Source: Leptodactylus fallax
Lineage: Eukaryota > Chordata > Amphibia > Anura > Leptodactylidae
Assembly (NCBI GenBank): GCA_947044405.1
Contig: CAMRHE010001098.1
Span: 124,001-188,000, forward strand
Length of the DNA stretch: 64,000 nt
Direction: 5' to 3'
Shown: in pieces, positions 32,002 to 42,959 of the stretch
How the letters are laid out: every line of letters begins with the position of its first letter
Numbering within the stretch: position 1 is the first letter of the stretch
The notes under the pieces: generated by a model
What the model saw: only the letters and a program-made list of their open reading frames with translations
Told to the model about the DNA's origin: nothing
The model's database searches: none
Position numbers and translations under genes: made by a program

Positions 32002-32725
32002 AGGGATTATCCGTTTTTTAACATTGATGGGCTATGCTTAGGATAGGCCATCAATATTAGATCTGGGGGGGACCGACACCTGGGTATATGACCCCTTTTA
32101 ATGACCCCACACAGGTTATGACCCACTTTTATAACCCCCCCCCACAGTTCATGACACCGTTTTAGGGCCCTCACACAGTATATGACCTACTTTTTACCCC
32201 CCCCCCCCCCACAGCATATGATCCCCCCTTTTTTTGGCCCACACACAGTGTATGACCCCTTTTTTACTCCCCCACCTCACAGTTTAGGACCCCCCTTTGT
32301 TTTAACCCCCCCCCCCCACACACACACAGTATATGACCCTCCAGTATATCTGAGGCAATAGGTAGGGGCCGAAAATTTTTACTCACCTGTCCACGCTTCT
32401 GTTCAGGCCTTCCTCCACTGTCGCCTCCAGAGGGCACTGTAGCCGATGCTGAAAAATGCCAGGATGTTGTACGCAGTGTCCTGGTGTTCTTCAGTGTTGT
32501 GACATAAGTGTAGCGCCGCCTAGAGGTGGCAGCGGAGGGTGGCCTGCACAGGAGCATGGACAGGTGAGTACAAATTATGTCTGCTCATAATGAATAGGTC
32601 TCTTTTTAAAGAGAGATGTGTCCCTGCTGAAAGCCACACTGTCTGGGTAAGGGTGATCTTGGGGGGTCCTGGGTGTCAGAGGACCCTAAGGATAGGGTAT
32701 CAATGCTAGAAACGGAATAACTCCT
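32002..32725. mobile_element. TTAA-flanked inverted-repeat element with minisatellite core
   Basis: The left end AGGGATTATCCG and right end CGGAATAACTCCT are inverted, with TTAA outside both (31998-32001 and 32726-32729). Subterminal segments also pair, such as TTAGGATAGGCCATCAATA against TAAGGATAGGGTATCAATG. The centre holds a C- and T-rich minisatellite (32080-32340) and a fold-back CTCACCTGTCCACGCTTC / GAGCATGGACAGGTGAG. No coding region. TTAA boundaries suggest piggyBac-type mobilisation. Confidence 0.75.
32080..32340 (+). repeat. C/T-rich minisatellite
   Basis: Units such as CACAGTATATGACCTACTTT followed by a poly-C run repeat five to six times at roughly 40-50 bases. Confidence 0.8.
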
Positions 32726-32729
32726 TTAA

Positions 32730-33125
32730 ACTGAATAACTCCTTTAAACTTTTCAAACTGCAGCTGTATTATTATGTTCTTTTGCAACACTTCCAAACAA
32801 GCCATACTTGATCAGTCTTTTTTTTAATTGTACATTCATGTGAACTTGCTGCAATGTCCACTGCAGGGAAGATTTTAAACTGTCTTCAGTGTTTTCCACT
32901 TGTGAATAATCTTTCTGACTGTAGAATGATGGATTTAAAATAAATTGGAAATGGCCTTATAACCCTTCCCAGATTGAAGAGCAGCAACAATTGTTTTGCT
33001 ACAATCATAGCTGATGCCTTTCCTCCTTGGCATTGTGTTATCATACTCCTGAATGCTCCAGACCAGCAAACTGCCAATACTTCTGCTTTTATAGAGGTGG
33101 TCATACTTGCTGATGATCAATGAAT
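32730..33125 (-). pseudogene. Old Tc1 transposase, N-terminal piece
   Basis: The minus strand reads MPRRKGISYDCSKTIVAALQ, then an in-frame stop, then IHHSTVRKIIHKWKTLKTV, a second stop and NLPCSGHCSKFT. This is the Tc1 helix-turn-helix region. Its 3' side abuts the TTAA element, as at 27305. Confidence 0.82.
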
Positions 33126-34639
33126 CAAGGACATTTGATTAGCAGCACCTGGCTGTTACTTACCCTCCTAATTACTATGGATGCAGAAAGGACATGGCTT
33201 CTTATGTAAAACAAGCCAGCACATGTACAAAATTGTTCCAGACACAACAGTGCCAGTTGTTATGGGAAATGGTTGCACTGGGCATCTTGTGTACTGAGAT
33301 TGCATAAAAAGTGATTCGGATCAAGAGTGACAAAACTCTGGTCAACAACAAAAGTATGTCTGGAGAGGTTATAAAGTGGCCAAAATAATGCTATTTTACT
33401 GTGGATATGATAGAAGCTGATAGACTTTTTTTTGCATGAAAGCACAGAAATAATCAACTTTCAATCCATATGCAAATTATCCCTGTCCCAGCTGCACTAA
33501 GCAGTTCATCTGTATATGGATTAAATGCCGATTATCTCAGCAGTAAGACTGTACTTTGACACAAAAATGGTGTATTCACTATGCCACTAATGGCCCCTAC
33601 AACATCATGTAAGTGGTTTGGAAGCGATTTTGATGGTGGTAGACTCCATTTAAAGGAAAATTCTGATAATACAAAAACTTCACATTCTAAACACAGCAAA
33701 ATAAGTATCATCAAGGACTGTTTGGAAAATAACTATCATGGTAAAAAGAAATACTTTAGGGCTCTAATAGATTTCCGGATCAGGAGGAACAAATGTTCCC
33801 TGTGTGACCTGATCATTGCTTCACAAGACTCTCCCCAACTGCAAAGTGTATCCTCTTAACAGCGAGCCCCATTAATACAGACCGATGTCTATATGTAGTA
33901 GTCACATTATATCACTTATAACAAGAAAACTATAAAATATACTTTCTTTGATATATGAGTGGGTATTCAAGTATAGATATGTGTCAGGTTCCAAATTCAT
34001 TTGCTATTAAAAATTAAAAGAACTTCATTATGGATGCTGAAAACAACCACAGCAAACAACTATCTGTATTTTTAATTCTAAAAAAAAAACTAAAAAAAAA
34101 AAACCAAAATAGTAAACTTCCAAACTCTGCAGTGTTTGCTCCTCTTTCCCAGGTCCACTGCTGCTCCTCTGTGTGTGTTGCTGGGTAATGATATGTTGTC
34201 TATTCTGATGACCCGTCATAGTGACAGCACCACCATGACTGTTCATTGGCTGTCGTAGTCAGGTGTTGTTTTGTTATCATGGACGACACATAATCATACG
34301 ACGATGCACACAGAAGGCTGGTGGAGCATCTAGCAATCTATTTCTGTCTGTTTCACAAAACATTTATGGTCATAATGACATGCATTTTGGCTCATTTGTG
34401 TGGATAAGAAAGCCCCTTTGAAATCTATGGTAGGCTTTTGTGAGTTGGATACTTTTGTGTCTTTTATAAGCATTTTTAAATGGCATAGTTTAGCACAATA
34501 GTGTACAGAGGGAATAATTTTGTGTCAAATTTGGATATTTATATGTAATCTGATATTTGGAAGCAAGAAAAATAAAAACACATCTGAATATGTAGCAAAC
34601 CTCTGTAAAGCTGCAGCTCTAGATACGATATGTATGAAC
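33126..34639. other. Unassigned sequence
   Basis: Possibly the 5' flank of the old Tc1 at its left end. A-runs occur at 34081-34103. Open frames up to 92 codons have no domain. Confidence 0.4.
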
Positions 34640-34900
34640 AAATCTGTTGATCAGAAAGGGGTTAATTTCACCCCTGCAGATGACAAGGCAAGCAACGTGT
34701 TTCATGCAAATGACCTTTGAATGGCTTCCCCCGGCTCTCAATGCGCTCTTCACTGCCAGCTCCCCCTCTATCCCCACTCCCCCCTCTTTAGCGGGCCCTC
34801 CGCAGGCCAGATTTTTGCTCATTTCCTTTATTTGCTTGACTGACTGTCACATGTGGACATGTTTCTCGCTTGTTAGGAAAGCCTTAATTAGTTCATGTCT
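34640..34900. promoter_or_regulatory. Candidate conserved non-coding element with octamer site
   Basis: A repeat-free block of higher complexity than its surroundings. It contains the octamer ATGCAAAT (34704-34711), TTTGAATGGCTTCCCC, CACATGTGGACATGTTTC and a homeodomain-type TTAATTAG (34884-34891). Open frames across it (34647-35072) have no domain and continue into T-rich sequence. In vertebrates such blocks in gene deserts are often enhancers of developmental genes; here this is inferred from texture only. Confidence 0.35.
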
Positions 34901-35712
34901 GTTCTCCTCTCTCTTAGTCTTTTTTTATCGTCCTATTCTGTCACGCTCGCTCTTCCCTCTTTTCATTTCACTCTTTTTCTGCATGCCCGTTATATTTTTC
35001 CCCTTTGCTACACAGTATAATTTACCAACTCAATCCTTGCTTTTTTGTTACCTTACAAGTTGTTGTTCATGAGAACAGATATTATTGTTGTGAGATCTCT
35101 ATTACAAACCTGGTGCTGTAACACATACGGATTTCACAAAAAGCTCCAAATCTTCATTATATTTTTGCCATTTCCAATAATACCTGCTTTATTTTCTTGT
35201 TATTATCCTTCAATTCCATCTTTCCATAGGAAGGCATGTATCTCTTTGATTGAGCTTTATTCAATCTTTTATCTACCTACCACATATACAGTATGCGTAT
35301 ATAGCAGCACTACAAAACAACCTAGTCCATTATGAAAACACTTTTCTGTAGTCACAAAGTATGTGAAAACCACTGGAACTGCTCTTAGGTAAAGAGCCAT
35401 TATTGTTTCACCACATGCAATTCATGCAAGCAGATGTATTAGGTAAGAATACATGCCTGCTGTTGGACATGTCGCATTTTCCTTTTTCTTATTAACATTT
35501 TTGCTGACAAGTATAACGTGTGTTTATCGTACCTTGCTGATATGGTTATAACATGCTAATCCTATAGTTCAATAAGTTATAGAAATCAACCCATAGTGTA
35601 CTGAAGTCATAATGGGGACAACATCTCTAGGGCCTTCTGTATATATAAAATTCATCTAAGTCAATGAGTATGAGTAGTGGGCTATTGATGTTGAGAAGAT
35701 AGCTTTAATAAA
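34901..35712. other. Unassigned AT-rich sequence
   Basis: T-rich at 34918-35050. No feature recognised. Confidence 0.45.
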
Positions 35713-35934
35713 TACAGTCATAGCTGTAAGTGTTGGCACCCCTGAAATTTTCAGAAAATTAAGCATTTCTCTCAGAAAATTATTGCAAATACGCATGTTT
35801 TGTTATACACATGTTTATTTCCCTTGTGTGTATTGGAACAACACAAAAAACTGAGAAAAAAAAAAGCCAAAAATGATATAATGTCACCCAAAACTCCAAA
35901 AATGGCCCGGAAAAAAATTACTTGCACCCTCAAC

Positions 35935-36282
35935 TTAATATTTGGTTGCACACCCTTTGGAAAAAATAATCAATCGCTTCCTATAACCATCAACAAGCTT
36001 CTTAAAGCCCTCATCTGCAATTTTGGGCCACTCTTCTTTTGCAAACTTCCCCAGGTCTCTCATATTTGAAGGGTGCCTTCTCCCAACAGCAATTTTAAGA
36101 TATCTCCACAGGTGTTGATTGGGATTTAGATCTGGACTCATTGCTGGCCACTTTAGAACTCTCCAGTGCTTTGTTTTCATCCATTTCTGGGTGCTTTCTG
36201 AAGTATGTTTGGAGTCATTGTCCTGCAGGAAGACCCATGACCTAGGATGCAAACCCCACTTTTTACCTACATTGAGACCCAA
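35935..36282 (-). pseudogene. Tc1-C transposase C-terminal part, catalytic Glu lost
   Basis: The open part reads SWVFLQDNDSKHTS, then KWPAMSPDLNPNQHLW and ends GCATKY. The residue 35 positions after the second catalytic Asp, where Tc1 enzymes have Glu in PIE-x-LW, is Gln (PNQHLW). The N-terminal half is broken by frameshifts and the nested insertion. It is a dead copy, but its end is close to the usual C-terminus of the family. Confidence 0.85.
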
Positions 36283-36294
36283 AATCCTTTGTTA

Positions 36295-36393
<99 letters not shown>

Positions 36394-36591
36394 TTAAGTT
36401 CTTTTATTTGTAGTCCTCATTCCATTTTCGGTAAACAGTAGAATGATGTGCTTTACCAAAAAGCTCTATCTTGGTCTCATCTGTCCATAAGATGTTTTCC
36501 TGAAGGATTTTGGCTTACTCATGTACATTTTTGGCAAACTGCAGTCTAGCTTTTTTATGTCTCTGTGTCAGGAGTGGGGTCCTCCTGGGTC

Positions 36592-36882
36592 TCCTACTGG
36601 TTATAGCCACAGCTCAGTAATCAAACATCTGCCTAGTAACGAGCTGTGCACCTGTGTGTTCATCACATGGACCATGGACTGTCTAACACATGACCACGGA
36701 CTGTATATCACATGACCATGGACTGATTTTTATCCACTAGGAGTAAGCAGAATAAATGACTGCAAGCAGAGATCTAGAAAACAGCAAGGGATTGATATAG
36801 AAAGTGTATTGAAAAATTGTAAAACGTTTTATTGTACAAACAATAACATTGGTCTCTCAATATTGGAAAGTGGACAACCCCT
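36592..36882. mobile_element. TTAA-family repeat nested in Tc1-C
   Basis: The right end reads TTGGAAAGTGGACAACCCCT next to TTAA (36883-36886). It is the reverse complement of the start of the 11563 repeat. Tc1-C sequence stops at GGGTCTCCTACTGG and resumes at TGGGGCTGCTTATCCAGCAT. The left terminus is not well defined. Confidence 0.6.
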
Positions 36883-37195
36883 TTAATTGGGGCTGCTTAT
36901 CCAGCATCTGGACTATCCTGTATTGCAGCCTTTTATCAATTTTTCTCCACAGATGAGTTTGAACGAGCATCACATGCTTGAAACAAAGTTATTTACCAAC
37001 AATTTTGAAAAGGTTCCAACAATTTTGAGTTTTGTCCAATTTGCCTTTTTTTCTCTCTTTTTTTGTTGTTCCAATACACACAAAGAAAGTAAACATGTGT
37101 ATAACAAAACATGTGGAATTGCAAACATTTTCTGGGAGAAATTCTTCATTCTCTGAAAAATTTCAGGGATGCCAACACTTAAGGCCATGACTGTA

Positions 37196-37730
37196 CAATA
37201 GATGCTGATTGTACCAATATTATGGTCTAAGTGTTATGCTAGCAGTAGGTGCTGCTCCTTTTATCACTAAGTTAATTCTCATGCCCACCAGCACCATGCA
37301 CTGATTGTCAAGCCGGCATTACATGCCTGCCAGAATATTGTCTCTCCCAGTGAACACAAACTACAAGGTACCCTTCTCCACCAGTGTATGGGGTCTCACC
37401 CCACAGTGTTACTCTTTCTCCTTTATGGACTGCCCCCGTCTCCTGCGGTCAGTTGCCACCTATACCAGGACCACTCCAATAAAGACCAGATCCCTGTAAA
37501 GGGGTTAAAGGGTGAACACTGGAGAGTCTACTTAGATAATGCCCTTTGGAGTGACCCAAAGTCAAACCAATTAGGTGGCATTATGGGTCCACAACCTGCT
37601 GTCCTATACATTAAGCCAAGAGTGCATTCAAAGGAGAGGGAAATATTATAATACTTCCTGCTTAATTCATATCTGGCTTCAACTGAAAAAAAAAAAATGC
37701 AGTGTCGTTTTTTTCAAAAAAGTGCTGCTT
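37196..37730. other. Unassigned sequence
   Basis: No recognisable gene or repeat boundary. Confidence 0.4.
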
Positions 37731-37733
37731 GAA

Positions 37734-37943
37734 GCTAAGGCCCCACGTTGCAGCTTTTTTTGTTGCAGATTTTGCTGCATTTTTTTGGCCAAAGCCAATA
37801 ATGGCTACAAAAGGAATGGGAAATATATATGAAGTACTTGTTCTTCTACCTGCAACTCAATCCACTTCTCACTTTGGCTCAAAAAAACAGAAAAATCTGC
37901 AAGAAGAAAAGCTGTGTTTCTGCAACTTGGGGCCTCAAGCCTG
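37734..37943. mobile_element. Fold-back MITE, GGCCCCACGTTGC family
   Basis: Opens GCTAAGGCCCCACGTTGCAG and closes CTGCAACTTGGGGCCTCAAG. Same architecture as 13672-13893. Confidence 0.8.
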
Positions 37944-38136
37944 AAACTACCATTTAATGGTTTTTCAGGTTTCATGGAAAATAAAACTTAAAATGGTTGT
38001 CCTATCTGGGAAAACCCTTACTAGCTGATCAATGTTTGTCCAGTTTCTATGGCCCCTTTCCAGTAGTGATGATCACCAGGGGAAGCTCTATATGGTCATT
38101 CTCTGCAGTGGCTGCTCAACAAGAAATGTAGCAGTA

Positions 38137-38520
38137 CAGTGGCATAACTAAAGTTTTGTGAACCCTGGTGCAAACTTTTGGCCCCCTGCCCGCTCCCTAC
38201 AATGTATTCTTAATAGTGACTTTTAGGAGAGTTGTAGCAGTATCTCAGATACTTAAAAGGGATACAACTATAGAACCCACTTAAAACTCGGGTTTTAAGA
38301 GTACGGTAAGTGAGCAGAGCAGCGCCCAGCATCAGTGGTTGGTGTAACAAAAGTCTTGTTGGCCGCAGTGCAAACTTTTGTCTATAGCCCCTACCCCCTC
38401 CCTACAGCAAATTCTTGATAGTGACGGTTACGGGTTTTTCAGCAGGTCCTAACAGTCTAAGAGATATAAGAGATCAGTGGGGGTCCAACACCTTGGGCTC
38501 CTGCTGATCAATTCTTTGAA
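38137..38520. mobile_element. hAT-like relic with an internal duplication
   Basis: Starts CAGTGGCATAACTAAAG. The phrase GCAAACTTTTGGCCCCCTGC recurs as GCAAACTTTTGTCTATAGCC about 190 bases later, each followed by CCCTCCCTACA-like text and TAGTGAC. Boundaries and target duplication not resolved. Confidence 0.4.
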
Positions 38521-40340
38521 GTTACTGTGGTGCTTTTGCAAGTGCCGTGACCCATTCGCTATTTACATTGCACAGCATCAGTTTTATAATCACTAAACGA
38601 TGTTATTACAGCCTGTAATAATAGAGCATGGCTGCTATAAAACAGATGGCGTGTGATGTGAATAGTGAAGTAGCCCCACACAGTATTATATGCTCCACAG
38701 TGGCCCCCACACCGTATTATATGCCCACAGTGGCCCCCATACAGTATTATATGCTCCACAGTGGCTCCCACACAGTATTATATGCTCCGCAGTGGGCCCC
38801 ACCCAGTATTATATGCTCCACAGTGGCCCCCACACACAGTTCTATATGCTCCACAGTGGCCCCCACACAGTATTATATGCTCCCAACAGCCCCCCTCTGC
38901 TCCAGTTCTATTATTATACAATGTGGTCACCTCAGACCCCAGAGTATAATAATCAGTGGCCCTGGGGAAGTGATTAAAATAGCAAACACTTATACTCACC
39001 TTACCTTACCTCTCCTGTGTATCCTCGCTCCTTCCTCAGTACTCTTCTATCTTGCGACTGGGGTCCTGCGTCTCAGACATCACTGCTGAGGCCTATGATT
39101 GGTTCTCAGTGGTCATGTGGGGGCGCACTGATGTCATTATGCTGTCGCGCCCCATGTGACTGCTGGGGCCTAACCACAGGCCTCAGTCACATGATAGAAG
39201 AGCCCACGGAAAGAATGCTGAGTCCAGGAGAGGTGAGTATAAGTATTTATTATTTTAAGTCACCTCCCCTGGGCTGGCATTTATTGGAAAGGGGCCCAGC
39301 AACATTAACAATATGTATAGCGGTCGGGGAACCAGGCTCCCTGCGACCGCGATCGTTATGCCACTGCCCAGCATGTAAGCAATGCTGGAACTTGCACTGG
39401 AAAACAGCTGATCTGCTTTGAAGGGACCATGGTGCTTTTGCGAGCGCTGTGACTCCTTCGCCATTTACAGTGCACAAGATCTTTTCTATGGTGACCACGT
39501 GATGTAATTACAGCCTATAATAACATTGCACGGCTGCAATAAAACAGATGGCGTGCAATGTAAATAGTGAAGGGACCCTACACAGTATAATATGCTCCCC
39601 AGAGCCCCCCCACAGATTGATGCTCCACAATGGCCCCATGCATTATAATATGCTCCTCACAGTCGCCCCATATACTATCAAATGCTCCCAATCCCCACCA
39701 TATTATGTGCTCTGGAAGCTCAAGTTGCTTCAGACAAACCCCGCAAAATTTGTTTTGCCGATATTTGTGAGGTTCGGCCCTCCAGATTGTTTTGGTGCTA
39801 TTATTGCACTCTGGGATCTCCCCAGACCCCACAGTATAATAAGTAGAGGCCCAGGGGAGGTGAGTAAAAATAAACACTTGCCTCACCTCTCCTGGGCATT
39901 CTTGTTGTGTCCAGCGATCTACAGTGTCTTCTTTGAGTTTCTTCCGGCCAGCGACTACCGTCATGTGCCCCGGGGCCTGCATTGAGGCCTGTGATTGGGC
40001 CCCAGCGGTCACATTCACGTCATGACAGGCACAATCACAAGTCTCACTGGTGACTCCCGGAACACATGACATCTGCTGCAGGCCGTAAGAGACCGAAGAA
40101 GACGCTGGGAACTGTTGGACGCCCAGTAATTTAATATAAGTGTATGTATAAGGGATTGTTTACTTATCTCCCCTGGGAAAGCTTCTATTGGAAAGGGGCA
40201 TTGGGCCTTTTCATTAGTGGTGCTGTCCATAGGCAGCAGAGATGAGTATCGATTTCTGCTGCCGGAGGTGTATAGTGGAGATAGTGGTCGGAGAGTCAGG
40301 ATTTCCCTGACCGATATCATGGTACTGCAGGGCCCTGGCC
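38521..40340. mobile_element. Tandem dimer of a ~0.9-kb hairpin-bearing repeat
   Basis: Copy 1 runs about 38521-39415 and copy 2 about 39420-40340. AAAACAGATGGCGTG occurs at 38639 and 39541, a period of about 902. Each copy has in order: GGTGCTTTTGC(A/G)AG, the AAAACAGATGGCG block, a minisatellite, the hairpin, a CTCACCTCTCCTGGG-type block, a GC-rich CACATGA centre, the inverted block, GGAAAGGGGC and a closing TCGGGGAACCAGG/TCGGAGAGTCAGG segment. Open frames up to 164 codons are products of the minisatellite and inverted structure. Confidence 0.8.
38676..38885 (+). repeat. 30-bp minisatellite
   Basis: CCCACACAGTATTATATGCT then CCACAGTGGC repeats about seven times. It is homologous to the minisatellite at 17997-18240. 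The period of 30 keeps frames open. Confidence 0.9.
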
Positions 40341-40344
40341 ATCT

Positions 40345-40639
40345 TTAGCTGTCCGTGGGCCCCCTAACCCCAATCACAGCCACACCCACTGCAAACGCTA
40401 TCGTTACTCCAGTGCCATTCAAATGAATGGCCAACTGTGTTATACATGTTAGCATTAAACCCAACAGAACAGGAGATCTTTTCAGAGACCCTCTGCCTTG
40501 ACTCATAGAGAGGTATCTTATTATTATTTATTATTATTTATTTTTAGAGTACCATTAATGGGGATGTACATTTGAGGGTTTACAACCAATACACAAAATA
40601 AATACAATATTAACATTGACGAGCAGGATAGAGGGCCCT
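40345..40639. other. Unassigned sequence
   Basis: Contains a TTATTATTTATTATTATTTA simple tract near 40519. Confidence 0.5.
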
Positions 40640-40983
40640 ACCCACAAGGACTTTTCCGCAATGTGGGGCCTTAGCATTTTACAGTCACTGCAAAGTGGAT
40701 GGGATTCTAGGAAATCCCATCTACACATTGCAGAAAAACACACGCAGCGGAAATGCTGCAATTTCCAAAACCGTTGCAGTTTTAGAAATCGCAGCATGTC
40801 AATTATACCTATAGGGAAACTCTGGCAGTTTCCCTATAGGCGTAATGGAAGCAGAAAGTCCGCAGAGGAAACCTCTGTGGACTTTCTGTGAAAGCGCTGC
40901 GGGAAAAACCACAGTGCATTTCTGCCGCGGTTTTTCCCTCAGCACTTTTTCGCTGCAGCCCACTATCTGGGGCCTTAGCCTAA
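40640..40983. mobile_element. Fold-back MITE, second subfamily
   Basis: Opens TTTTCCGCAATGTGGGGCCT and closes ACTATCTGGGGCCTTAGCC. The central arms CTATAGGGAAACTCTGGCAG / TTTCCCTATAGGCG and AAAGTCCGCAGAGG / CCTCTGTGGACTTT fold back. The left segment seems rearranged relative to 56435-56810. Confidence 0.7.
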
Positions 40984-41165
40984 AAGGGGTTTTCCATTTC
41001 TTTAATATTTATGGCCTTTTCTTTTGATAGACCATCAATATCACATCAGTGGAGCTCTGGTTGTGAATGGAACAAAGCTGCAATACCTAGCACAGCCACT
41101 ATTAAATGTACAGCATAGCTGTATACACAGCTGTGTGAATAAAGAAGAAGCAGCAGTGCAAGAAT
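40984..41165. repeat. Fragment of the GACCATCAATAT repeat
   Basis: AAAAGGGGTTTTCC and GATAGACCATCAATATCACA resemble the palindromic family seen at 1272 and 32041, here with one arm only. Confidence 0.4.
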
Positions 41166-42320
41166 TGTGGTACCTTCAAATGGCCTCTACAAGGTTTGCA
41201 CACCTGGAGTTGAGGATTTTCTGTCATTCTTCTCTGCAAATCATCTCAAGCTCCGTCAGGTTGGATGGGGACCCTTGGTGGACAGCCATGTTCAAATCTC
41301 TCCAAAGATGTTCATTTGGGGCACTGGCAGGGCCATCAAAGGACATTCACAGAGCTACCCCTAAGTCACTCTTAAGTTGTCTTGGCTGTGTGCTTAGGAT
41401 CATTGTCTAGTTGGAAGGTGAACCTTTGGCCCTGCCTGAGGTCCAGGGCACTCTGGATCAGGTTTTCATTAAAAATATCTCTGTACTTTGCTCCATTTAG
41501 CTTTGCCTCAACTCTGACCATTCTAACTGTCCCAGTGCTGAAAAACACCCCCATAGCAAGATGATGTCACCACCATGCTTCACTGTAGGTATAGCATTGG
41601 ACAGGTGAGGAGTGATGCTTAGCTTTCTCCAGACATAACCCTTAGCATTGATTATAAAAAGTTCACTCTTGGTTTCATCAGATCAAAGAATCTTGTCTCT
41701 CATAGTATGAGAGTCCTTTAGGTTTCTCACATCTGCACACAGGATTTTTGCAGCTCAGCCAGAGTGATAATTGGGTTCTCTCTTATCAAGACCCTTCTTT
41801 TCTGATTACTTAGTTTGGTGGGGAGGACATCTTTTGGAGGAGTCCTCGTTGTTTCAAACCTCTATCCTTGGGAACTTTCAGTGCAGCAGAAATTTAGTTG
41901 TATCCTTCTCCAGATCTGTGCCTCCACATAATTCTATCTCTGAGCTCTACAGTCAGTTCTTTCCTTCTCATGGCTTGAATTTTTCTCTGATATGCATTGC
42001 CAGGTGTGAGACCCTATATAGACAGGGGTGTGTCTTTCTAAATCATGTCCAATGTACTGAATTTGCCACAAGTGAGCTCTGATCAATGTTTAGAAATATC
42101 TCAAAGATGATCAAGAGAAATGGGAGACACCAGAGCCAAATTTCATGTGCCATAGCAAAGGGTTTGAATACTTACAGCTATGTGAAATTTTAGTTTTCCT
42201 TTTTAATACATTTGCAAAAATATCTAAAATTATGTTTTCACATTCTCATCATAGGGTATTATAAGGCTAAAACTTAACAATATATGAAAAAAGTGAAAGG
42301 GTCTGGCGACTTTCCAAATG
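41166..42320 (-). pseudogene. Decayed Tc1 transposase and flank (Tc1-D)
   Basis: Minus-strand pieces include GVFFSTGTVRMVRVEAKLNG, NENLIQSALDLRQGQRFTFQ and LDNDPKHTAKTT, with the second catalytic Asp. Segments near 41270-41340 read HLWRDLN-like text in shifted frames. Multiple frameshifts and stops break the gene. The 42140-42310 part is AT-rich and non-coding, as expected for the transposon 5' end. Terminal repeats and TA were not clearly delimited. Confidence 0.75.
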
Positions 42321-42553
42321 CCATTTCCAAATTTCCAGCAGCCTTTATCATTTGGCAAAAGTTTAAGCATCACAGGAGACCTGACAGATCAAGGTCTGAA
42401 GACTTTCCTACTATAGATAGATAACACTTTTTTAACAATTGATGCTGTATTTCAATGAATGAACTCAGGATTCTTTGGATCAATGAAATCAATCTCAAAC
42501 ACCTGCAATAATTAGTTTGCCAGGCGAGCCCAATTAAAGGAAACCTACTTAAA

Positions 42554-42706
42554 GTTAAGACCCCACATTGCGGAAAAGCTGTTTTTTTTTGTTGCAGATT
42601 TTTCTGATGTTTTTTGAGCCAAAGCCAGGAGTAGATTGAGTGGAATGATGAAGTATAAGTGCTTTCTTTATATTTGCTTTTCCATAACGTGGGGCCTTAG
42701 CCTAAG
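42554..42706. mobile_element. Short fold-back MITE, GGCCCCACGTTGCGG family
   Basis: Opens GTTAAGACCCCACATTGCGG and closes TCCATAACGTGGGGCCTTAG. Part of the right inner arm is deleted relative to 13672. Confidence 0.75.
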
Positions 42707-42959
42707 AAGAACATTCCACATTATTAAGCAGGCCACAAGTTTCAAGCAATGTGAAAGAAAAAGGATCTCTCTGCTGCCGAAAAGCGTCAAATAGTGTAAT
42801 GCCTTGAACAAGGTATTACGTGATCATTGTACTGTTAAGAGATTTGTGGCTGATTCAGAGCACAGATGAGTGTCATGCATATAAAGGCAAAATGAGGAAG
42901 GTTTCTGCCAGACAAATTCATTGGTTAAAACAGCAGTTCCTAAAATACCATTACAAAGC

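Larger units (their letters stand above)
30070..33125 (-). mobile_element. Old Tc1 transposon interrupted by two younger elements
   Basis: Minus-strand transposase pieces appear in the order N-terminus (32730-33125), catalytic core (31728-31997) and C-terminal end (30070-30191). The gaps are exactly filled by a TTAA-flanked element (32002-32725) and by Tc1-B (30192-31725). Rejoining at the TA restores a continuous reading across the second catalytic Asp region, so the three pieces are one element. Outer termini were not clearly identified. Confidence 0.85.

Noticed and set aside
34647..35072. 141-codon open frame
   Set aside because: It starts in a possible non-coding element and continues into T-rich sequence; no domain or splice structure supports it.
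38628..39089. 153-codon open frame on the plus strand
   Set aside because: It is read through a 30-bp minisatellite and an inverted structure; the peptide is a repeat of HSGPHTVLYAP-like text.
39578..40072. 164-codon open frame on the minus strand
   Set aside because: It lies wholly inside the tandem hairpin-bearing repeat, has no domain, and is not preserved in the neighbouring copy.
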